Shown: piece after piece, positions 17,678 to 26,779 of the stretch
Layout: each line of letters opens with the position of its first letter
Position numbering within the stretch: position 1 is the stretch's first letter
DNA from: Butyricimonas virosa
GTDB lineage: Bacteria; Bacteroidota; Bacteroidia; Bacteroidales; Marinifilaceae
Assembly (NCBI RefSeq): GCF_025148635.1
Contig: NZ_CP102269.1
Location: forward strand, 496,001 to 560,000
Direction: 5' to 3'
Length of the DNA stretch: 64,000 nt
Notes under the pieces: model-generated
Databases searched by the model: none
Seen by the model: the letters and a program-made list of their open reading frames with translations, nothing else
Told to the model about the DNA's origin: nothing
Program-made: the position numbers and the translations under genes

Positions 17678-18394
17678 ATGACACTGAATTGCCTCATCGT
17701 GGATGATGAACCGTTAGCTTTGGATTTGCTAGAGAGTTACGTGAGCCGGACACCGTTCCTACACCTTGTCGCACAATGTGATAGTGCCGTGAAAGCACTT
17801 TCCGTCATAGAGGAAGAACCGATAGATCTGGTTTTTCTGGATATTCAGATGCCCGAACTCAACGGACTGGAACTGTCCCGCCTCGTGGGCAACAAAGTGA
17901 AAATCATATTCACCACCGCTTTCGAGCAATACGCTCTGGAAGGCTTTCGGGTTGATGCGCTAGACTACCTGCTGAAACCGTTCAACTACACGGAATTTCT
18001 CCGGGCGGCCACGAAAGCTTTACGATGGAGCGAAATGAGCCGGGTGGAAAACGTTTCTGCCAACGTACCGGATTCTATTTTCGTGAAAAGCGATTACAAA
18101 TTGATCCAAATCCAGTTGAAAGACATTCTTTACATCGAGGGTCTAAAAGATTACATTCGCATCCAAACCGAGGACAAGGAGGGAGGTATTCTCACGCTGA
18201 TGAGCATGAAGAGTATCGAGGACCATCTCCCCGGAGACATATTCATCCGGGTACACCGTTCCTATATCGTCAATATCAACAAAATTAAAACCATCGAACG
18301 GAACCGAATCGTGTTCGGTAAACTCTATATCCCCATTTCCGATTCCTACAAAGAACGATTCATGGAATTACTGGATAAACGAGCAATTAATTGA
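17678..18394 (+). CDS. LytTR-family response regulator
   Basis: The 238-residue protein has an N-terminal receiver domain (acidic pair D9-D10, phospho-acceptor D55 in VFLDIQMPELNG, and the conserved KPF stretch near residue 104). A C-terminal LytTR DNA-binding domain begins around residue 135, with IFIRVHRSYIVNINKI typical of that fold. It is the partner of the kinase encoded directly upstream. LytTR proteins bind direct repeats about 21 bp apart, and such a repeat is present in front of tolC, so the regulator may control its own cluster. The TGA stop lies within the first unit of the next heptad array. Confidence 0.93.
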   Translation: MTLNCLIVDDEPLALDLLESYVSRTPFLHLVAQCDSAVKALSVIEEEPIDLVFLDIQMPELNGLELSRLVGNKVKIIFTTAFEQYALEGFRVDALDYLLKPFNYTEFLRAATKALRWSEMSRVENVSANVPDSIFVKSDYKLIQIQLKDILYIEGLKDYIRIQTEDKEGGILTLMSMKSIEDHLPGDIFIRVHRSYIVNINKIKTIERNRIVFGKLYIPISDSYKERFMELLDKRAIN

Positions 18395-18541
18395 AAATTG
18401 AAAATTGAAAATTGAAAATTATATCTACCTTTGCGTGGAGATAATAAGTCAGTGCTAACATCAAGATAATTTGAATCCTTGAAGATGGATTTTCATGAGA
18501 AACATTCATTTTCAACTTTCAATTTTCAATTTTCAATTGTT
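18390..18541. repeat. Inverted heptad arrays flanking the purM promoter
   Basis: ATTGAAA is repeated four times at 18390-18417, running into A+T-rich sequence to 18421. Inverted units (TTTCAAT and variants) occupy 18510-18538, ending 3 bp before the purM ATG. The left array supplies the TTG of the likely -33 box. The two arrays could pair to form a long stem in DNA, but only the right-hand array would be in the purM mRNA. Confidence 0.65.
18405..18433 (+). promoter_or_regulatory. Promoter of purM
   Basis: TTG at 18405-18407 and TACCTTTG at 18426-18433, 18 bp apart, match the Bacteroides pattern. The leader to the ATG at 18542 is about 100 nt and contains the inverted heptad array. Confidence 0.55.
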
Positions 18542-19720
18542 ATGAGAAAAGACGAAAGATATAACCAGCGAGGAGTGTCCGCATCTAAAGAAGATGTGCA
18601 TAATGCCATAAAGAACATCGACAAAGGTATTTTCCCGAAAGCTTTCTGTAAGATTATCCCCGATTATTTAGGCGGGCAGAAAAGTTATTGTAACATCATG
18701 CATGCCGATGGAGCCGGTACAAAGTCTTCACTTGCCTATATGTATTGGAAGGAAACCGGAGATTTATCCGTGTGGAAAGGGATCGCACAAGATGCTCTAA
18801 TCATGAACATCGATGACTTACTCTGCGTGGGTGCCGTGGATAATATCCTGCTCTCTTCCACGATCGGAAGAAACAAGAAACTGATACCGGGAGAAGTTAT
18901 CGCAGCCATCATCAACGGAACGGAAGAGTTGATCGAGGAATACCGGAAGTTGGGAGTCAATATCTATTCCACCGGAGGAGAAACCGCAGACGTGGGAGAC
19001 CTGGTAAGAACTATTATCGTGGACTCCACGGTAACTTGCCGGATGAAACGTTCGGACGTAATTTCAAACGACCGGATCAAAGCGGGAGACGTGATAATCG
19101 GATTATCCTCTTACGGACAAGCGAGTTATGAAACAGAATATAATGGTGGAATGGGTTCTAACGGACTGACATCTGCCCGACATGACGTGTTTACCAAATA
19201 TTTGGCAGAGAAATACCCGGAAAGCTATGACAACTCCGTACCGGAAGAACTCGTTTATTCCGGGAAATGTAAACTAACAGACGAAATTGCCGGATTGGGC
19301 ATTGATGCCGGGAAACTGGTATTGTCTCCGACCCGTACGTATATCCCGGTAATCAAGCAGGTGCTTGACAAGTACCGGAAACAAATTCACGGCATGGTAC
19401 ACTGCTCCGGTGGTGCCCAGACCAAAGTGATGAATTTCGTGGAGAATATGCACATCGTGAAGGATAATATGTTCCCCGTTCCTCCCTTGTTCAAGTTGAT
19501 TCAAGAACAATCGGGGACCCCATGGGAAGAGATGTACAAGGTGTTCAACATGGGACACCGCATGGAGATCTACGTGGGTGAAGAGATCGCCGATGACATT
19601 ATCGCCATTTCCAAAAGCTTTAACATTGACGCCCAAATCGTTGGTCGTTGCTACGATAACGACGAGGGAAAAGGTAATAAGCTCACGATTATCAGCGAAC
19701 TCGGGAAGTTCATATACTGA
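18542..19720 (+). CDS. purM: Phosphoribosylformylglycinamidine cyclo-ligase (AIR synthetase)
   Basis: PurM closes the imidazole ring in purine synthesis, turning formylglycinamidine ribonucleotide into aminoimidazole ribonucleotide with ATP. Family features include the opening RYNQRGVSASKEDV, HADGAGTKSSLAY, DALIMNIDDLLCVGA, the Gly-rich STGGETADVGDL and MVHCSGGAQTKVMNF. The 392-residue length is that of the Bacteroidota PurM subfamily, longer than the E. coli enzyme. An upstream in-frame ATG (18479) would add 21 residues encoded largely by the heptad repeat; the ATG at 18542 directly after the repeat is the better start. The gene stands alone with its own promoter and terminator. Confidence 0.93.
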   Translation: MRKDERYNQRGVSASKEDVHNAIKNIDKGIFPKAFCKIIPDYLGGQKSYCNIMHADGAGTKSSLAYMYWKETGDLSVWKGIAQDALIMNIDDLLCVGAVDNILLSSTIGRNKKLIPGEVIAAIINGTEELIEEYRKLGVNIYSTGGETADVGDLVRTIIVDSTVTCRMKRSDVISNDRIKAGDVIIGLSSYGQASYETEYNGGMGSNGLTSARHDVFTKYLAEKYPESYDNSVPEELVYSGKCKLTDEIAGLGIDAGKLVLSPTRTYIPVIKQVLDKYRKQIHGMVHCSGGAQTKVMNFVENMHIVKDNMFPVPPLFKLIQEQSGTPWEEMYKVFNMGHRMEIYVGEEIADDIIAISKSFNIDAQIVGRCYDNDEGKGNKLTIISELGKFIY

Positions 19721-19756
19721 ACCGTGGGTTTGATTCTTAAAACCTATATATAAAAT

Positions 19757-19791
19757 GAAAGGATGCTTTTAGGGGCATCCTTTCTATTTTT
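19757..19791. terminator. Terminator of purM (possibly bidirectional)
   Basis: GAAAGGATGC at 19757-19766 pairs perfectly with GCATCCTTTC at 19775-19784 around an 8-nt loop, followed by TATTTTT. The minus strand also has a T-rich flank, so it may serve the convergent DUF3795 gene as well. Confidence 0.85.
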
Positions 19792-19858
19792 CTGCAAAAA
19801 ACTACTTTTTCAACGTTTCTTCAGCTAAATAATCTTCCTATTGAGAAAATAGTAAAAC

Positions 19859-20179
19859 TTAATCTATAACTTTTCCATTGTAATATTTTAAAAAGCCAAC
19901 TTCGCCCATGCCTTTTAAGAGTTCTTGATTTTCAACAAAATTCTGTCCATACTTTAACCAACGTTTGGCAAATCCTTTAAATTTGGCACATGGAAAATCC
20001 GTACATTGGAAACAATGTGTTATCCCTTTCTCCAAGCAACATAAATGAAATGTTTTACATTTTTCACAACGAGAACGATTCAAGTCGGCTCCTTGACAAG
20101 GTCTTTCTTCTCTCATGTACATCGGACAACCTCCACAAAAGACACCACAAGCTGGAATACGTCCCTTATAAAATTTCAT
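19859..20179 (-). CDS. DUF3795 domain protein (Cys-rich)
   Basis: The 106-residue product is rich in paired cysteines: CGVFCGGCPMY near the N terminus, CEKCKTFHLCC and CFQCTDFPC later. This is the DUF3795 pattern, thought to bind metal (zinc or an Fe-S cluster); its function is unknown. The start is taken at the ATG at 20179, whose ATGA overlaps the stop of the GNAT gene, implying translational coupling. A longer frame beginning at 20203 would overlap GNAT by 28 bp and adds no conserved residues. It is the last gene of the long minus-strand cluster. Confidence 0.8.
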   Translation of the reverse strand: MKFYKGRIPACGVFCGGCPMYMREERPCQGADLNRSRCEKCKTFHLCCLEKGITHCFQCTDFPCAKFKGFAKRWLKYGQNFVENQELLKGMGEVGFLKYYNGKVID

Positions 20180-20658
20180 TTCGTCTCCCCCTTGGCCATC
20201 CAAAAATTTGTAAGAGAAAGTAAATTTGCCTTGCGCTTCTGCTCTTTCTCGACAATATAACCTCTTTTTTCAAAGAACGGACGAGCAGTTAAACTAACTT
20301 CTGACATAATCCGCATAATTCCGGTTATATTTGCATACTGTTCTATTTCATCTAAAAGCATCGAGGCAATGCCTCTACCTTGAAAATCTTTGTGAACGAA
20401 CATGGAATACAAATATCCCTGTTTTGTTATAGATGAAAAGCCAACAATTTGCGCCTGCCGATTAACGGCCACAATGAAATAATGTGTCCTAATCATTTCT
20501 TCTATACGAGAGAGATCATTACCACATGACGCCCAATCTTCCACTTCTGCCTGTGAATAATCTCGTTTGTTTATTGTGAGGACTGTATTTTGAAATAAGT
20601 CGCTGAGTTCTGCGGTATCGGACTGCCGAGCAGTTCTGATTGTAAAATCTGTATTCAT
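20176..20658 (-). CDS. GNAT-family N-acetyltransferase
   Basis: The 160-residue protein shows the GNAT order: N-terminal IRTARQSDTAELSDLF, a central strand FIVAVNRQAQIVGFSSI, the acetyl-CoA-binding motif FQGRGIASMLLDEIE and a C-terminal ARPFFEKRGYIVEKEQ. Such enzymes transfer an acetyl group from acetyl-CoA to an amine; the substrate cannot be told from sequence. It follows the AsmA-like gene after 16 bp and overlaps the DUF3795 gene by 4 bp. A GNAT-DUF3795 pairing suggests a shared but unknown task. Confidence 0.88.
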   Translation of the reverse strand: MNTDFTIRTARQSDTAELSDLFQNTVLTINKRDYSQAEVEDWASCGNDLSRIEEMIRTHYFIVAVNRQAQIVGFSSITKQGYLYSMFVHKDFQGRGIASMLLDEIEQYANITGIMRIMSEVSLTARPFFEKRGYIVEKEQKRKANLLSLTNFWMAKGETK

Positions 20659-20674
20659 TTCCTATTCATTATAT

Positions 20675-23600
20675 TCACTTCTTCGCCGCCTGCAACATCT
20701 GACGAATCTGATTTCGTACATTAATCTGTGCACTATCTACTTTCGCCCGTTTGGAAGGGATAAACAGGTTCTTGTATTTAGCCTTCGTGATCTTGAATTT
20801 CATCTTCTCCATAGACCCATAAATGTCTACTCCTAATTTGAAAGGTACCGGCGACTTCAGCACGGAAATATGATAATTAAAGGTCATATCTATTTTATGC
20901 TCTCCCCCCACGGCAACCTTATAACGATCCACCTCGACTAGGAAAGGGAATACTTCAATCATGCCATCTTTTATACGAAAATCCACGGCCACGCTATCAA
21001 TCAGATTACGTTCTTTATTTTTAAACATCAACATCTTGGAAATCTCCGAGAACGTCTCTCCATCCATCAATACCAAATCCTTACCATCAATGTAAGCCAC
21101 GGCTCGTAACGTCGGCAAATCAACCATCATCGTGGAATCCAGCTCAGTCTCTGCTGCCATATGGAAATTTACCAAACCATCGAAAGAACGTAACATCGGT
21201 ACAATAGAGTCTAGGGAAGGCATAAAATTAATTAATGCTCCCACATCAATATCATCCATTCGCAAATCAAAACCAGTGTACGCTTTCTCTTTTCCGGAAG
21301 CCTTATACAGCATCGTGGTCTTCACATCTGCCGCCATAGAACGCATACTCAAATCAGACAATTCAATACATTGATTTTGCATCACCACCTTCCCGTGAAT
21401 ACTATCCAATTCCAATTTCCCGTATAACACCTTTTTTATATTCGTTTCAAAGGTGAAATCAACACCGGGAGGAACAACAAAGACAGACATGGTAGAGTCT
21501 GCCACGTACGTGGAATCCGCTGCCAAATTCACATCAGACAATTCATCCTCACTCAACTCCTCTTCTGTTCCCCACTTCATGTTCATTCGATTGGCAGCCC
21601 CAACCTCCATGGCTTTCATCAATTGATTGCAATTGATCATATTCGATCTCACCTTCAAATTAGCTTTCAAATCCTCCTGTCGCAAAAATGCACCCGCCAG
21701 ATTGTATACTTCCCCGGTTAACAGAAGATCAGAACGTCCCATCTTCAACTTTGCACCATTCAATTTAATATGTCCGGGACTTAAAGTAATCTTCGTCCCC
21801 GGCATACGCATCCGCAGAGGAAACAAGGGGGTGTATACCCGCATATCCTGAAAGCCAACCACACCACTGACAAGCCATTGACGTTTATTTTTCCGGTCTG
21901 GAACTCCCGAAAGATCAAATCCGGCATTCGCCAACCGTAAACTATTCCCTCTAGCTCTTACCCGTAAACTATCCATATTGACCTTCGCTTTTACCAACGG
22001 GAGCTTTTTATCTTCCGGTGAGGGAGCCAAGGCAAAATTAGCCGCACTATTTCCCATCCGGAACCGCAGGGAGTCACCCATCACCAAGTCAATCCACCCG
22101 AAACGAATGTCTGCCGACATAGAAGCGACAGCCGTGGTATCTCGCAAGGGAGAAGTTTTTACCTTCACGTAAGAAGTATCCATGTGAAAGGTTAAAGCAT
22201 TCTTCCACTGTATATCGACACTATCAAAACAAAAGATTCCATTCAACAGGTTCTTTTCCTGCAAGATAGTCTTATCTTCCATGTTGGTTCCGAATCCCAA
22301 TATCACAGATTTTGAACGTAATTTCAAACTATCCTTTTCGCTGGCTAACAAGACATTCTTTAATTGACACCCTCCTCGAATATCCAGTTTTCCATAGTTT
22401 TTATTCTTTATGTCAGCCAATAAAACATTTCCTTTTAGCCCGGCATTCAAACTTCCCGTTAACGTCACCCCCTCTTGTATCGGGAATATTTGGGGCAATA
22501 TAGAAAAATCGACATCCGCTTTCACGCTTGCCGTAATCAAAGGATTAGAAAGTAATTGATCCACCCGGCCATTTAAATCCACATCCACATCTGTCCCCTT
22601 CACGTAAAACCGATTCAATTTCAAGAACGAAGGTTGTTCTTTCTGTAAATCAACGACACCTTCCAAGTCAACATCCAACTTATCCAACGAATAAGGCATC
22701 CCCTCATATTTCACGGAACCTTCATTTATTTTGAAACGAGCATCCAACACGGGAACTCGATCCTTTCCATATTTTCCCTTCAACGATCCCCGGCATAGCA
22801 CCTCTCCCGATACTGTCACGTTTTCATCATGTTTAAGTACTGTTTCCGGAACAAGGTCAAGCAGAGTTTTCAAAGAAGGAACCTTTATCCCAAAGGTCAG
22901 GTCCACGTCCAACAAATGATTTAACGAATCTGCCTGCAAACGTCCTCCGACCCCGAATTTCATTCTATTAACCCTCATAACAGCTTTATCCAACACGTAA
23001 AGCATAGAATCTCGATCCAGACGCATTCCTGTTTGCAATCCAAACCGCAAACGCTTCACGAGTAAATTACCTTCCTGCCAAAAAAGAATATTCTTTGCTT
23101 TCACATCCAACTGCAAGTCAGCCTTCCGCTCCATAAAATTTCCATCGATTTTCAATCCGCCCCCCTCCAATCGGGCATAAAGTTTATTCGCACGATCATC
23201 AAACACGAGTTTTCCCCCCTCGATACGAATGTTACGAATATCTATACCCTCAATCACTTTTTCTTGAATCGTATCCGTCTCCACCATGACCACGGAATCC
23301 TGTTCAGCAGACTCCCGCATTACATTCCAACCGGGTACTCCGTTCGTGTCAATATAAGCGTATATTTGCGGTTCTTCCAAACGCAATTCTTTCACGATAA
23401 CTTCCTTCCGAGACAGATAAGCCATCGGATTCACAATCAGCCGACAACGCTTAAAACTCATCAATGAATCAGTAGCGGCGTAAACATTCTCCTGTTTCAA
23501 CGAATCCTGAAAGACTTTCGTCACCACGCTACCATTTCGCATCTCAAGCCCGAATTCCGGGAAAGTCGAGAAAAAGGTTAACTCGATCGCGTCAAAGTGT

Positions 23601-23755
23601 ACTTCCGCATTCAAAAATTCATTGGCACTTTTCTCCACAATAGGAGTCAACTTCTCCGGGGTAAAGATAAAATTCAATACGATGCCTATCGAAGCACACA
23701 CTAATATCACCAATACTAACAGTGAAATAAAGAAATACTTTAATAAACGCCACAT
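20675..23755 (-). CDS. AsmA-like (TamB/AsmA superfamily) envelope protein
   Basis: The 1026-residue protein has one N-terminal membrane helix (about residues 5-30) followed by a large periplasmic region made of beta-strand repeats. The opening TPIVEKSANEFLNAEVHFDAIELTFF (cited in parts: TPIVEKSANEF, DAIELTFFSTFPEF) is the AsmA N-terminal signature. The C-terminal part, with VDFRIKDGMIEVFPF and the final GSMEKMKFKITKAKY, fits the AsmA C-terminal domain. AsmA/TamB relatives form bridge-like grooves that move phospholipids between membranes or help outer-membrane biogenesis. The start is ATG 23755; a GTG one codon earlier is also possible. Neighbours are envelope genes on the same strand. Confidence 0.88.
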   Translation of the reverse strand: MWRLLKYFFISLLVLVILVCASIGIVLNFIFTPEKLTPIVEKSANEFLNAEVHFDAIELTFFSTFPEFGLEMRNGSVVTKVFQDSLKQENVYAATDSLMSFKRCRLIVNPMAYLSRKEVIVKELRLEEPQIYAYIDTNGVPGWNVMRESAEQDSVVMVETDTIQEKVIEGIDIRNIRIEGGKLVFDDRANKLYARLEGGGLKIDGNFMERKADLQLDVKAKNILFWQEGNLLVKRLRFGLQTGMRLDRDSMLYVLDKAVMRVNRMKFGVGGRLQADSLNHLLDVDLTFGIKVPSLKTLLDLVPETVLKHDENVTVSGEVLCRGSLKGKYGKDRVPVLDARFKINEGSVKYEGMPYSLDKLDVDLEGVVDLQKEQPSFLKLNRFYVKGTDVDVDLNGRVDQLLSNPLITASVKADVDFSILPQIFPIQEGVTLTGSLNAGLKGNVLLADIKNKNYGKLDIRGGCQLKNVLLASEKDSLKLRSKSVILGFGTNMEDKTILQEKNLLNGIFCFDSVDIQWKNALTFHMDTSYVKVKTSPLRDTTAVASMSADIRFGWIDLVMGDSLRFRMGNSAANFALAPSPEDKKLPLVKAKVNMDSLRVRARGNSLRLANAGFDLSGVPDRKNKRQWLVSGVVGFQDMRVYTPLFPLRMRMPGTKITLSPGHIKLNGAKLKMGRSDLLLTGEVYNLAGAFLRQEDLKANLKVRSNMINCNQLMKAMEVGAANRMNMKWGTEEELSEDELSDVNLAADSTYVADSTMSVFVVPPGVDFTFETNIKKVLYGKLELDSIHGKVVMQNQCIELSDLSMRSMAADVKTTMLYKASGKEKAYTGFDLRMDDIDVGALINFMPSLDSIVPMLRSFDGLVNFHMAAETELDSTMMVDLPTLRAVAYIDGKDLVLMDGETFSEISKMLMFKNKERNLIDSVAVDFRIKDGMIEVFPFLVEVDRYKVAVGGEHKIDMTFNYHISVLKSPVPFKLGVDIYGSMEKMKFKITKAKYKNLFIPSKRAKVDSAQINVRNQIRQMLQAAKK

Positions 23756-23758
23756 CAC

Positions 23759-23805
23759 GATTTTAGATTTAATGATCCGATTAACTTACAATTTTAGATT
23801 AGGTG
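23759..23805. repeat. Heptad repeats before the AsmA-like gene
   Basis: GATTTTA and GATTTAA units at 23759-23772 and a CAATTTTAGATTA-like block at 23789-23802 lie in the 75-bp gap between the NamZ-like stop and the AsmA-like start, the closest one 3 bp from the ATG on the minus strand. Confidence 0.5.
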
Positions 23806-23830
23806 ATTACCTCCCGCTAACCACGTCTTC

Positions 23831-24988
23831 TCAATCGTAAATCAAATACCTTTCTCTCACTTTCATAAACCCTGCAACCTCATCCTGCCATCCGGCTCGA
23901 ATCTCTTCTTCTGTCGCTCCTTCTTTCAATTGTCGCTGCACTTTATCGTTCCCTACCAACTTATTGAATAAAGCATTAAAAAAGGGTTCCTTGCCTTTAT
24001 ACTCTTGATAAGCCTGCAATAACCAAGCCAAATTCAGACGTTTCATTTTTAAAATAGTGTAATATTCCCCTCGCAAATCCATCCCGTAACAGGTTTGCCC
24101 CTTACATTTGGGCTGCATACTCATACCCTTGATCGGGCGAGGCACATAAGAATAAGGCATCCCCTTCAAACTCGGATGCCCGAACACTTGAAACGGATGC
24201 AATGTCCCGCGCCCTTCGTTAATTACCGTTCCCTCGAAAAAACAAGTTGACGGGTAAAGTATGATAGAAACTGAATCCGGTAAATTCGGAGACGGGGCAT
24301 AAGGCAACGTCACGGGCTGTTTCCGCTTCCATCCCTCGCAAGGAATTACGGTCAGATTACAAATCACGTTATCTTTCAACCAGCCTTCCCCGTTAATCAT
24401 TCCGGCATATTCACCTATCGTCATCCCGTACACGACCGGAACCGGGTGCATCCCGACAAAAGATTTAAACTCTTTCTGCAGGACCGGGCCATCCACGTAA
24501 AAAGCATTCGGATTAGGACGATCCATCACGATCAGCGGAATATCTTGTTCCGCACAGGCTTCCATCACGTAATGCAACGTGGACAGATAAGTATAGAAAC
24601 GTACTCCCACATCCTGCATGTCAAAAATCATCACGTCTATTCCCGACAGATCCTCCGGCTGCGGTTTCTTTTTCTTCCCATACAGGGATACCACTTTCAA
24701 GCCACTTCCTGCATCAATATAATCTCCCACTGTCTCCCCGGCATCGGCAGTTCCCCGAAACCCATGTTCCGGACAAAAAATCCGTACCACGTTAATACCT
24801 TTGCCCAACAAGAAATCGACACCATGCACAGTGTCCACTCGTGACGTATGATTGGCCACGATACCAACTCGCTTACCTTCCACCAAATTCCGGTAAGCCT
24901 CAAACCGTTCAATCCCGTCTCGTACATTCACGGAAATAGCATCCGTACACGCGGATGCTATCACCAAAAATAATATCAAATATCTCAT
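23831..24988 (-). CDS. NamZ-like exo-beta-N-acetylmuramidase (DUF1343, GH171)
   Basis: The 385-residue product starts with a secretion or lipoprotein signal (MRYLILFLVIASAC). Family motifs are RVGIVANHTSR near residue 40, FCPEHGFRG, the DMQDVGVRFYTY block, DRPNPNAFYVDGPVL and YGMTIGEYAGMINGEGWL. DUF1343 proteins include NamZ, which removes N-acetylmuramic acid from the non-reducing end of peptidoglycan fragments. It therefore probably works in cell-wall turnover or recovery in the periplasm. It is 3 bp downstream of the DUF4837 gene, so both are cotranscribed. Confidence 0.88.
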   Translation of the reverse strand: MRYLILFLVIASACTDAISVNVRDGIERFEAYRNLVEGKRVGIVANHTSRVDTVHGVDFLLGKGINVVRIFCPEHGFRGTADAGETVGDYIDAGSGLKVVSLYGKKKKPQPEDLSGIDVMIFDMQDVGVRFYTYLSTLHYVMEACAEQDIPLIVMDRPNPNAFYVDGPVLQKEFKSFVGMHPVPVVYGMTIGEYAGMINGEGWLKDNVICNLTVIPCEGWKRKQPVTLPYAPSPNLPDSVSIILYPSTCFFEGTVINEGRGTLHPFQVFGHPSLKGMPYSYVPRPIKGMSMQPKCKGQTCYGMDLRGEYYTILKMKRLNLAWLLQAYQEYKGKEPFFNALFNKLVGNDKVQRQLKEGATEEEIRAGWQDEVAGFMKVRERYLIYD

Positions 24989-24991
24989 CGA

Positions 24992-25996
24992 TTACTTCGT
25001 CTTCTCTTCTTTATCTTTATAATCAATCACCATGGTGTTCAGGATAGCATCCACTTGTTTCATCATGTCCCGTTTCTCCTCGTTCGGGTAGTACACGTAC
25101 CCCATCATATAAATCACCCGCTGATATTCTTCGTCCAGCACCACATTCAACTCGTACGGTCCCGCCATGAAGTCATTTTCAACCATCCACAGCCCCCGGA
25201 ACAACACGGCATAATGCCCGTTATACTTGTATTGCACGGCAGTATAAGGCACCTCCATATCCAATGCCATATACGATCCCTCCCGCGGACCGGGAATATG
25301 TTTCTTCAACTCCTCGTTCACCCGATCAAAAATAATCGCATAATTAAACTGGCTTTCATGTTCATACTTTTCAGTGAAGAATATGATACCTTTACTATTT
25401 TTCGTGGTTTCGCTCGACATCCACACGAAATCCGTCGTGTCCTTGTTCACGTAATACCCCGTAGGACAATACAACAGTATATTATACTTTTTCTTGAACA
25501 AGTTAAAGATACGGGTATCCGCCGTCCGCTTGTAAACCGATATCAACCGGTCACGCTCGGCCTTGGCGTATATACCAAGGATTTTCAATTTATTCTCATC
25601 AAACAACTTAAAAAAGGTTTTCCGATCCGGGGCTGCAATCTTTATATACTTCTGTGTTTTAGCCCACGGGCTATCTGCATACCGCACGTAAGCAGAGTCT
25701 ACGGAAGGAGAAATCACGACTTGCAATACGTTACGGTGTCCTTTCATGTTCTTGTCGAAATACTTCTCCGGCAAATTCAACACGTCAAAAATAGGTTCAG
25801 CCTGAGGTAATCCATCCTGATCTTGTCCAAAGAATTCCCGGATCGTGTCACCCACGGCACCATCCCACATATTTTTCTCGGCAATAACCAATACCTGATT
25901 GATTTTTCCTGTCACGGAAGGCATCAGGTTCTTCGTGGCATCCTTACAAGAACCTAACATTAAAACCATCACGAAAACAAATACGATATTTTTCAT
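24992..25996 (-). CDS. DUF4837 lipoprotein
   Basis: The 334-residue product has a lipoprotein signal ending in VLMLGSCKD, followed by a soluble region. TGKINQVLVIAEKNMWDG and the later ISVYKRTADTRIFNLFKKKY are the features by which I recognise DUF4837, a Bacteroidota family of unknown function. The ATG at 25996 was chosen; a TTG three codons earlier lacks support. It sits between the DUF3108 and NamZ-like genes with gaps of 21 and 3 bp, so it is part of the envelope cluster. Confidence 0.83.
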   Translation of the reverse strand: MKNIVFVFVMVLMLGSCKDATKNLMPSVTGKINQVLVIAEKNMWDGAVGDTIREFFGQDQDGLPQAEPIFDVLNLPEKYFDKNMKGHRNVLQVVISPSVDSAYVRYADSPWAKTQKYIKIAAPDRKTFFKLFDENKLKILGIYAKAERDRLISVYKRTADTRIFNLFKKKYNILLYCPTGYYVNKDTTDFVWMSSETTKNSKGIIFFTEKYEHESQFNYAIIFDRVNEELKKHIPGPREGSYMALDMEVPYTAVQYKYNGHYAVLFRGLWMVENDFMAGPYELNVVLDEEYQRVIYMMGYVYYPNEEKRDMMKQVDAILNTMVIDYKDKEEKTK

Positions 25997-26017
25997 AGTA
26001 ATCAATAATTTTAATTG

Positions 26018-26779
26018 CTAAAACTTACTATTGGCCTCATCCAAGATTCCTTTCACCGATCCCACGATAATCTTGGCCTCAACCATCACGGGAATACGAT
26101 ACTCGTCATCACTTACCCATACCTTCATATTCTCTCCCCCTTTAAACACGTCACCGGCCACGAGCAAGGGAGAAAACACGTGACACATCCGCCGTCCGCT
26201 ATCCGTTTTCACTTTCTCTTTCCCCAAGTAACGAACGTATAAATCGTATACTTTATCGTCCAGTAGAATACGTATCGGGATCTGGTCTCCTTTCTTGTAG
26301 TTATCAAAATCCAATTCCCTTGCATACCACGCCACGGACAACATATCGTACGTGTCCGGCAACAATTTAATCGTATCTTTACGCTGGTATTTCCCGATCC
26401 GGTGTATATTAGCATGAATCACCCCGCTATCATAATCCCACACGTAATCGAACGTTTTATGGTAATTTCCCTCGTGCGCTTTTCTCGAAAACTCGTAAGG
26501 TTTATAAGTCATGCTATCATGATGCGAAATCAACGTATCTCTCAACTTGAACACCCAATCCCACGAAGGGTTGGAATACCCCACGGCAAATATGCACTGG
26601 GCATTCGGATACTTATCGGAAGGCTGTACGGTCATTTCCACCGAACCCGCGTTAATCCAGATAAAGCTCCAGTTGTAATAGCCCCTGTAAGTCAGTTTCT
26701 CTATCACATTAGACAACTTCTTCTGCGATATGGCAGGAAGGCTCACAAACAATGTAATTATCAGTATAATCGCTCTCAT
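26018..26779 (-). CDS. DUF3108 periplasmic protein
   Basis: A cleavable signal peptide (residues 1-18, ending LPAISQ) leads into a 235-residue beta-rich domain. GYYNWSFIWINAGSVEMTV, SNPSWDWVFKLRDTLISHHD and the later TYDMLSVAWYAR are typical of DUF3108, whose function is unknown; structural relatives suggest a lipocalin- or LolA-like barrel that could bind a lipid. The start codon overlaps the stop of the upstream Ig-like gene by 4 bp (ATGA). It is in a cluster of envelope proteins on the minus strand. Confidence 0.83.
   Translation of the reverse strand: MRAIILIITLFVSLPAISQKKLSNVIEKLTYRGYYNWSFIWINAGSVEMTVQPSDKYPNAQCIFAVGYSNPSWDWVFKLRDTLISHHDSMTYKPYEFSRKAHEGNYHKTFDYVWDYDSGVIHANIHRIGKYQRKDTIKLLPDTYDMLSVAWYARELDFDNYKKGDQIPIRILLDDKVYDLYVRYLGKEKVKTDSGRRMCHVFSPLLVAGDVFKGGENMKVWVSDDEYRIPVMVEAKIIVGSVKGILDEANSKF

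Noticed and set aside
18479..18541. Upstream extension of purM by 21 residues
   Set aside because: It is encoded mainly by the heptad repeat and gives the same FNFQFSIV peptide as the false extension of the LolC/E-like gene.
18390..18541. CRISPR array
   Set aside because: Repeat units are only 7 bp with no spacers and no cas genes in the window.
25055..25810. 251-residue plus-strand frame opposite DUF4837
   Set aside because: Lies entirely on the other strand of a well-supported gene and has His/Ile-rich composition typical of antisense frames.
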